DNA from: Tetrastigma voinierianum
Taxonomy: Eukaryota; Streptophyta; Magnoliopsida; Vitales; Vitaceae
Assembly (NCBI GenBank): GCA_016808115.1
Contig: JAEQBH010004421.1
Coordinates: 1 to 64,000, forward strand
Length of the DNA stretch: 64,000 nt
Direction: 5' to 3'
The notes under the pieces are model-generated. The model searched no databases and was not told the DNA's origin. It saw nothing but the letters and a program-made list of their open reading frames with translations. Below are positions 57,651 through 64,000 of the stretch, piece after piece. The position numbers and the translations under genes are program-made. Every line of letters starts with the position of its first letter. The stretch's first letter is position 1.

Positions 57651-58540
57651 CGCGACAAGTGAAATAAGCAAGGAGAGACGCCATCAGGAGGCCGTTTTAA
57701 GAAAGTCGTGGGTCAGGGTTTGGTTTTGATGTGTACATATGTATTAGAACCTATAAGTTTGATATATGTTGTGTAAGAGTAATTTATTACTTCTCTTGAA
57801 ACTATTGTATATAGTTGATTTATTTGATGAGTATTGGTTTAAGGCCCAAGTGGCCGTTTTACTCATGATACTTTGCATGGGCTCAGGACAAAGTTATATA
57901 TCACTGGTAGAGCTCCCAGACAAGGGAGACTCTCGCCTGATTTTCATGAGTGGTGTTAACCCTTTGACATCCACTACTATTCCAGGGAAGACATTTAGAC
58001 AACTGAGCACCCAATAAGGCCATGCTTGACCCGCATATGACTTGATGGATGGTAGAGCTCTGATGAGGCTTTGTTTTGTTTTGTTTTTGTCACGTATTAT
58101 ATTCGAGCATAACATGTACACTTTTTTGTTGTATAAAAGGACTGTTGATTAAATAGTTTATCATATATTTTATATATTTGGGAATTAAATATGTAGGAAT
58201 GGGTCTCAATATATGCAACAATGAGGTGATAGACACCCGACATCCACAAAGCTGTGTCGACGGGGTTGTCAACCCGAGGATGTGGTACAAGTTCATCACA
58301 TCCAAAGGTAGGCCTAGTTCCACATTGGTCCACTAATGTAATGTCATGCTTGTGAGTGCGCCTTTGCAATGTCAGTGAGTTTTCATCAACAATCAAAGCA
58401 TAAGAAATCAAGTATCTCAAGAGTAAGTCCTCAAGTAAGGGTTGGCTTTTGTCCTCAAGGGTCATGTAAAAATTAGTAACCATGTTTGAAGTGGAGAGAG
58501 ACCGAGATCTGCATATAAAGGAGAAAATCTTCGGTAAGAA
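57651..58540. other. Unclassified sequence, possibly LTR end plus unknown repeat
   Basis: AT-rich, no recognised protein. A GTTTTGTTTTGTTTTT run is at 58071-58088. A 128-codon ORF on the minus strand (58097-58483) matches nothing I know and is listed among the rejected calls. Confidence 0.35.
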
Positions 58541-58554
58541 CTAGACTCAAGAAT

Positions 58555-58840
58555 CAGGCTTAATTCTTGATTTTGAAGACTTTTTCAGTGGAGATCGAAG
58601 GATTCAAAGTTCTAAAAACCAAAAAAGGATTTTTCTTGATGTTTAAAGATTTTTCGTTGAAAAACGAAGGATTTGGAGTTCTAAAAACCAAAAGAAGATT
58701 TTTTTGTTCTTAATGTTTAAAGACTTTTTCGTTGAAGAACGAAGGATTTGGAGTTCTAAAAAAAATGGTCTTTCTTGATTTTTTTAAAGACTTTTTTTTG
58801 TTGAAGAACAAAGGATTCAGAGTTCTAAAAACCGAAAATT
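58555..58840. repeat. Four-copy 69-75-bp tandem repeat with hairpin units
   Basis: GAAGGATT-GAGTTCTAAAAACC recurs at 58597, 58666, 58741 and 58810, with periods of 69, 75 and 69. In the central units TTCGTT and AACGAA flank a 4-base spacer (GAAA near 58659, GAAG near 58735), a perfect 6-bp stem. T runs around the stems vary in length between units. Confidence 0.85.
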
Positions 58841-59159
58841 TTCTCCAAAGTTAAACTCTAAAATTCTCCTAGTTCTTGAGATCCTGGGGAAAACTCTTTG
58901 GTTTATTGGATTTCTCTTTAATGAGGATGAATCGTTCAATATTCCCTTAGAAGTCCTATACAACATTCACTGCAAATAACTTAATCAAAAAGTGACATAT
59001 CTACTCACTAATGTAAGAGGTAAATTCGGGCCTTGGAGAATGGCCGAAAAAATCGAAGCTTGCAATAGAAGAAGAAGTGACAACGCCCACAACGACGTCG
59101 ACATCGACATCGACTTTTCGAGGAGCAACGTTGTCAGCGATGTCGCTTCGAGGAATGAC
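58841..59159. other. Unclassified sequence
   Basis: No recognised gene. A short CGACGTCGACATCGACATCGAC run at 59093-59114 gives the only high-CpG spot. Confidence 0.3.
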
Positions 59160-59212
59160 GATTGATAGGTGACTTTCGTGCATGCTTTTATACCATTAAT
59201 CACCTATCAATC
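59160..59212. repeat. 13-bp perfect inverted repeat
   Basis: GATTGATAGGTGA (59160-59172) and its exact complement TCACCTATCAATC (59200-59212) are separated by 27 bp. The string TGCTTTTAT occurs in the spacer and again just after the right arm. Confidence 0.85.
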
Positions 59213-59333
59213 ATATGCTTTTATGGTGTTTTTAACGCAGCTTTAATGCTTAATTTTGTCATCTTATGGCTCTAGGTACATTTTGAAGCAAAGAGAGCAT
59301 AAAGAAGAACAAAAAGATAAATTTTTAGGTTTT

Positions 59334-59610
59334 ACCATGACCTCCCATGGCTTCAAGCTTGGTGTGTATGGATTCTACACTTCTCAATCTTTCCAACAAG
59401 TCTAAGATCACCCAATTCAGAGTTTGAACGAAAAAGATACAGCCTCGTGAAGTCAAGGGAGGATTTTCCAAAACACCACATGCAGAACCCCTCAAAGTTT
59501 GTGCATTTTCAGTCTACCTAGTGGCCTCCAATGGCTCCAAACTTGATATTGATAGATTCTACTCTCTCTTAGCTTTCTATAGAGACCAAAATTATCGTAT
59601 TTGGAGGTTG
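59334..59610. repeat. Diverged two-copy repeat
   Basis: CCTCCCATGGCTTCAAGCTTG (from about 59341) and CCTCCAATGGCTCCAAACTTG (from about 59525) start matching blocks, both followed by ATGGATTCTAC or ATAGATTCTAC. Confidence 0.65.
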
Positions 59611-59827
59611 GATAAGAGAGTTATAATAATTTGAAGTTAGAAGGTTAAATATGAATTGCTAATACATTCTGGTTCGCGAGGTGAAGGAAACTATTTGCTA
59701 AGGCGAAGGAAAGAGCTGAAATGAGTACATTCTGGTTCTCCAAGGTGAAGCATGCCTTACTAAAGCGGCAAGACATGGTTAGACCAAATAGCAATTTTTA
59801 TCACTCATTAGCCCATTTGCCATTGCT

Positions 59828-59835
59828 TATAAATA
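59828..59835 (+). promoter_or_regulatory. TATA box
   Basis: TATAAATA followed by GATATTTTGTAGACTTG; a leader with pyrimidine-rich text starts about 35-60 bp later. Confidence 0.45.
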
Positions 59836-60127
59836 GATATTTTGTAGACTTGTTTAGGGTTCGATTTTGGGAGGGAGAACACCCTCCTTAGGGTTTCTCC
59901 TCTCTTCTTCTTGAATAACTTTGGTGGTTCATTTTGTTTATTTTACTTTTTACTTGTTTGATATTGAAGAATCTATCAACTAGAGGACCTCATTCAACCT
60001 GAGTTGAGTTTCTTGAGTATTTCTTATCTCATATTTGTTTTGTATCTCCAACTCTCACTCTTTTTCTCATCTCTTCATTATTAGTGGATGTGGCCAGATA
60101 TGATTTTGATAGATTTGTGGGTTGTAA

Positions 60128-61480
60128 TGTAACGTCCCAAAAATAGCCTTTTCGTTTTATTATTTTACTTTATATCATTTTTTGCTATTATAAATTTTTT
60201 AATTTTATTTATTTGATATTTAATTGGTTTTAAGTGATAAAAATAGAGGCTTTTAAAGTGAGAATTCGTGACAGTGGATTAAAGGTACCCCCAAAATTAA
60301 GCCCTCAGTTTAAATGATATTTTTAGGTATAACACAAGTTAAAATAAAATCGAATTAATACAAGAGCTCAAGATATAAATGAGGAAATGTCAAAATGAGG
60401 ACCCAAATGTCATAAATGAAGAAGAGTATATACCAAAGTAGAAAGTGATAAGTTGTTATGCAAATGAAATAGAAATGAAGGGCTTTAATGCAAAAATGAA
60501 AAAAGAAAGCCAAAAAGGGGAAGACTAAACAAAGCCTTATACAAGATGAGAATAAGACCAAATTATTCAGTGAAATGAGATCATTTCCTCATTTGGGGCA
60601 AAGTGAGCTAGGGCTATGGTTGAGAGAGGAGAAGCCATCTTAGACTCCTTACTTGTTCTTAAGATAAGGAAGAAGGAAAGCTAGAGGAGTGTTCAAAAAG
60701 ATTAAGGTATGGATACTTGTCTAAGTTTGGGTATGAATTCACCCATTTGCTTGTTAGGAACCCTCATAACTCCCTCTTTGATTGTGTTTGGATTGGTAAA
60801 ACCATAATTTACTATATATATATACATATGTTTGAGTTAGAGTTAAAATAGCCTTTTGGTTTGATTAGGATTGGTTTTGAGGAAGTTTTGTATTAAGGAA
60901 ATATTGGGGTTTTAGGGGAGATGCTGTCAAAATTTTTCCAAAACTCATGTTTTTGTTTTGGCCATAACTCATCCAAATTGAGTGATTCAAATTTTTGGGT
61001 AAACTAAACTTCTAGGAGAACAAATTTCCTTGAAATAAGTGTATTCAAATTTGGACACCATTGGACCCAGAAATTCGTCAAAGTGAGCTCTGTTTTTGGG
61101 CAAATTTTGGTTCTCTTTTGGTATTTAGGCCACAAGTTGAGTTTCACTCATCCAAATTGAGTGATTCAAATTTCTGGGTAAACTAAACTTCTAGAAAAAC
61201 AAATTTCCTTGAAATAATTGTATTCAAATTTGGACCTCATTGGACCCATAAATTCATCAAAGTGAAGTTTTGTTTTTGGGCAAATTCTGGTTATGTTTTG
61301 AAAACATATAGTCCCCGTTGTTTAGGACATATCTTGAGTTTCGGTGCTCCGAATTGGATGATTCCAATTTCTGAATAAAATAGATTTATATAGGAACAAT
61401 GGACTTGAAAGAAGGTAAATATTGCCTACTGTTCCCAAAAAGTTTGATAAGTGAAGGTGTATTGCAGAAATCAACTCTAA
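60128..61480 (+). mobile_element. Tekay-like LTR (start TGTAACGTCCC)
   Basis: It begins TGTAACGTCCCAAAAATAG. It contains a purine-rich transcript-like part near 60400-60720 and a TA run at 60809-60828. From 60960 a tandem duplication follows. The right end is not defined. No genes. Confidence 0.55.
60955..61425. repeat. About 182-bp tandem duplication with a third worn copy
   Basis: CATCCAAATTGAGTGATTCAAATTT at 60968 and 61150 begins nearly identical blocks; the string is split here as CATCCAAATTGAGTG plus ATTCAAATTT. A third, degraded copy begins near 61330. A further copy is at 63050-63230 in the last LTR-like stretch. Confidence 0.85.
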
Positions 61481-62480
61481 CCAAAACACCAGCATGCAAT
61501 TGACTGATTTTTCGCTTGTTCTCCGACGGTGACATATTTCAGGATGAATTAGGGGTCGACGATGATAAAACCTGACCTAAGATCGATTCCAAGATAGATA
61601 CCATAATCGATAACCCTTTTTGGTTTGTTCTTCATACTTTCGGTTTCAAGTTTCAGGTTTGCTTGTCAAACAACTGGATCGTTGTTACGAATTCGGCGCT
61701 TTTGGTTTGAAATCAGAAACCCCAACCTTTATTGAATGTTATAATAGTAGTTATTTAACTCCATTTTGAGGTTCAATAGATAGAAGCGAGGTGGGATTAG
61801 AATTTAGAATCGCCCTGACATCATTTGGGCATGGCGAAAAATTTTAAAATTGTAATCGGTGCTCCAAATGAATAGTGATTTTTTCTTATTTTATCCGGAT
61901 GGAGGGGTTGCAAAGGGATTTTTAAGAAATTTCAGTTCCTATGACTTTGAACTCGATATTTGAAGATAATGGAGATTAAGACAGCTGATTTCCTGATCAA
62001 ATTGGAAACAAGGCCGAAATTTTTCGAAATTGAGCCTAAAAATACGAAAAGGTTCCTGAATAAATCATAAAGATCAACGAAACTAAATGTGCGAAACGAG
62101 TCCGTTTGGATAGTTTCCGTGTGATTCGAACTTTAATTTGGGTAATAATATGCTATTGTCCCGGACATCGACTAATGATTTTAAATCCGATTGGTGATTC
62201 GTAGCCCGAATTCACCGTGAAGGATTTAGTTAAAATATTTTATATTCAAATTTAAATATAGATCTAATTATAGAATATTTTGGCCATATAATTGATATAA
62301 AAGCGCGAAAAGGCGAAACTGGAGATAAAATATGCCATAACGGATATTTTAATTGTACTAGCCAATCAAAATCTTTCTTAATGGCTACATGATTTAAATA
62401 ATGGGTAAATGACTTTGGTCTCATGGAATGGACTAATGAGAAGCTTGATAAAAGAGCAATTCACTTTAAAACCAACCAAT
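61481..62480. other. Non-coding sequence between two LTR-like stretches
   Basis: I recognise no protein and no clear repeat. It may belong to the LTR that follows. Confidence 0.3.
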
Positions 62481-64000
62481 GATATTTTTTAAGGGGCAAT
62501 TTTGGAATAATATTTTAAAGTCTAAAATTGGGATTTAAGTGCTCAAAAGAGGGGATCACGTAGAGGAGAGGAAAGAAAGGAGAAAAGAGAGAAAAAGAAG
62601 TGGAAGAAAGGAGAGAGGAGGAGAAAGGGTAGTGGGCAAAGGGTAGAGGGTGAATTTTTATTCTCTTCGCTTCCAAGTGAGCTCCAAGTGAATCAAGGAA
62701 GAGAAGACAAGGGAAACCCAAGAAACAAGTAAGTTTGGTGGGAAAGTTGGATTTTTATGTTTTTCATGCCTAATGATTTGATTTTCTTGTATGGATGTTA
62801 AATTAGTGGCATTTAGGGTTGAAATTGATGATGATTTCAGATAAATTGAGAAAGCCATGGATTAGATTAGGGTTTTGACAAATCAAGTGAATGAATGGTT
62901 AGGGCTTGATGTAGACTTTTGTGTGATATGCTTGGAAATGGGTAATGCATCAGATTTAAGTGTTTAGAGGAGAAAATGGAAGAGAAACACAATTTGGTAA
63001 ATTTAAGAGCAATTTCTGGTACAGGAAATGTCCTGTTTTCTGTTTTGACCAGTTTTGGTATTTTGGCCATAACTTGCTCATTTCAGATCGGAATTGAGTG
63101 ATTCAAAATTCTGGGTAAAATAGACTTCTAGGGGAAAAATTTATCTGAAGTAAGTTCATGCAAATTGTAAACTTAAAGGCCTAAAATGGTTCAAAGTGGA
63201 GCTATGCAGATTCTTGTTCTACAAAACTGAGTTATTTGTTGTGCAGATTGTGTTATATGGTTGAGGGCTTCTAGAGACGGAATTTTAAATTGAAAAATTT
63301 AAAGAGATGTTATTTGATAAGTATCAAGAACTGGATCTGGAGAGAGTTTACAATTTTGAAGACCGTTTGAATAACTTTGAGTCATAGTCTATAGGGTAAG
63401 TGGTTGGAAAAAAAGGTTGGCCAAAATGAATGAGTTTTAAGTATTAAGGTAATTTGTTCATTCTCATTAAACGAATTTAGCACATGGATTGAAATGGAAG
63501 TTATGATTAATGTATAGTTGTGGCTTTGAAAAGGTGAAAAGGACTATCGGACGGAAACGGAATTCGACTGAAGCAAGCGGGATTGAGCGGTGAACTCGTG
63601 AGGAAATGATATTTTGAGAATTTAGTTTTAAAAGTGAATGGTTTTAATGTTAAACTGAAAGTTTAATGTAAATTCTTATGTAAATGTTAAGGCATATGGA
63701 AATGTTTTATATTGCATTGTTTTTTATCTTGCATCAATGCATATATTACATATGTTAAAATATGTATGCATATGTTAAGGTATTATGAAAGTTTAAAATG
63801 CTTTAAAGTATGCATATGTGTTTTAATGATAAAGTAAAGGATTTAAATGTATTTATAAATGTATTTTGAAGAAATGTTACTGATGGTTACCCTAAACCCC
63901 TATGACTCCGTTATGACTGATATCGGTCAAGTACTTTAAGCGTGTAAGGATTAAGAGGGTAAAGTTATAGGTTAACTGAGGAGGGAAATAGGTGTCTAGA
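62481..64000 (+). mobile_element. Second Tekay-like LTR stretch, cut by the window end
   Basis: Layout as in 60128-61480: a purine-rich run (62560-62640), then a block near 63050-63230 with GAGTGATTCAAAATTCTGGG and ATAGACTTCTAGGGG matching the 182-bp repeat at 60968. It continues AT-rich to the window end with ATGCATAT-type repeats near 63735-63780. Confidence 0.5.

Larger units (their letters stand above)
59212..60127 (+). mobile_element. LTR-like sequence with TATA box, family uncertain
   Basis: Non-coding, with two internal duplications (about 182 bp apart near 59334/59516, about 80 bp apart near 59664/59742), then TATAAATA at 59828, a leader with AGGGTTTCTCCTCTC, and a T-rich region. The layout is that of an LTR U3-R, but I find no clear ends, PBS or genes. 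Confidence 0.4.

Noticed and set aside
57766..58017. 83-codon ORF with a hydrophobic start
   Set aside because: Single short ORF at the uncertain end of a Tekay-like LTR, without similarity that I can name.
58097..58483. 128-codon minus-strand ORF, possible gene
   Set aside because: No motif, no promoter or neighbour evidence, and it lies in AT-rich unclassified repeat DNA. I cannot tell it from chance, although it would merit a database search.

Overview
This window reads as heterochromatic, repeat-filled DNA of a flowering plant. I find no host gene, tRNA or rRNA. Nearly everything is LTR retrotransposon of two Ty3/gypsy groups. The first is Athila-type: very long LTRs, a primer-binding site resembling TGGCGCCGTTGCCGGGG, Athila-style gag, pro, RT, RNase H and IN, and an env-like third ORF. 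The second is Tekay-type chromovirus: LTRs starting TGTAAcg-CCC, an integrase followed by a chromodomain, and a PPT near GGACGAAATTC. All coding regions are broken by stops and frameshifts, so I annotate them as pseudogenes from matches spread over several frames. Element boundaries are estimates, mostly good to about 10-30 bp.

Layout. 1-759: fragment of an Athila-type LTR. 760-23830: head-to-tail array of one Athila family on the + strand, arranged LTR1 (760-3030), internal 1 (gag, pro, RT, RNase H, IN), LTR2 (11185-13494), internal 2 (gag, IN, no RT), LTR3 (18522-20956), a PBS stub with almost no internal region, and LTR4 (21075-23830). 23831-25007: unclassified. 25008-31700: 3' half of a Tekay element. 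Its integrase is split at 26066/29452 by a 3.4-kb solo LTR with a perfect 5-bp target duplication (TATTC), and its own 3' LTR starts at 29802.

31701 to about 55841: minus-strand Athila element C, sitting inside the Tekay LTR, with 2.8-kb LTRs at both ends, gag, pro, RT, RNase H, IN and an env-like ORF. A second minus-strand Athila family, element D (42057-50705), is inserted in the protease gene of C. D keeps gag, pro and an env-like ORF but has no RT, RNase H or IN, so it looks non-autonomous. The nesting is therefore D in C in a Tekay LTR. 55842-64000: the rest of the Tekay LTR, a second LTR of the same family, short tandem repeats, an LTR-like piece with a TATA box, and two more Tekay-like LTR stretches, the last running off the window.

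The most striking signal is the palindrome GTCGCGAC. I located about 30 exact copies, where chance predicts about one, plus many variants. They lie almost only in the Athila-type elements, in two places: upstream of the TATA box in the LTRs, and just upstream of the env-like ORF. Three different Athila families share it. In D it extends to a 14-bp palindrome. Most variants are C-to-T or G-to-A changes at its CpG sites, as expected for decay of methylated DNA. I propose it as a shared cis-element array, possibly a binding site for a host or element-encoded protein. The function is inference.
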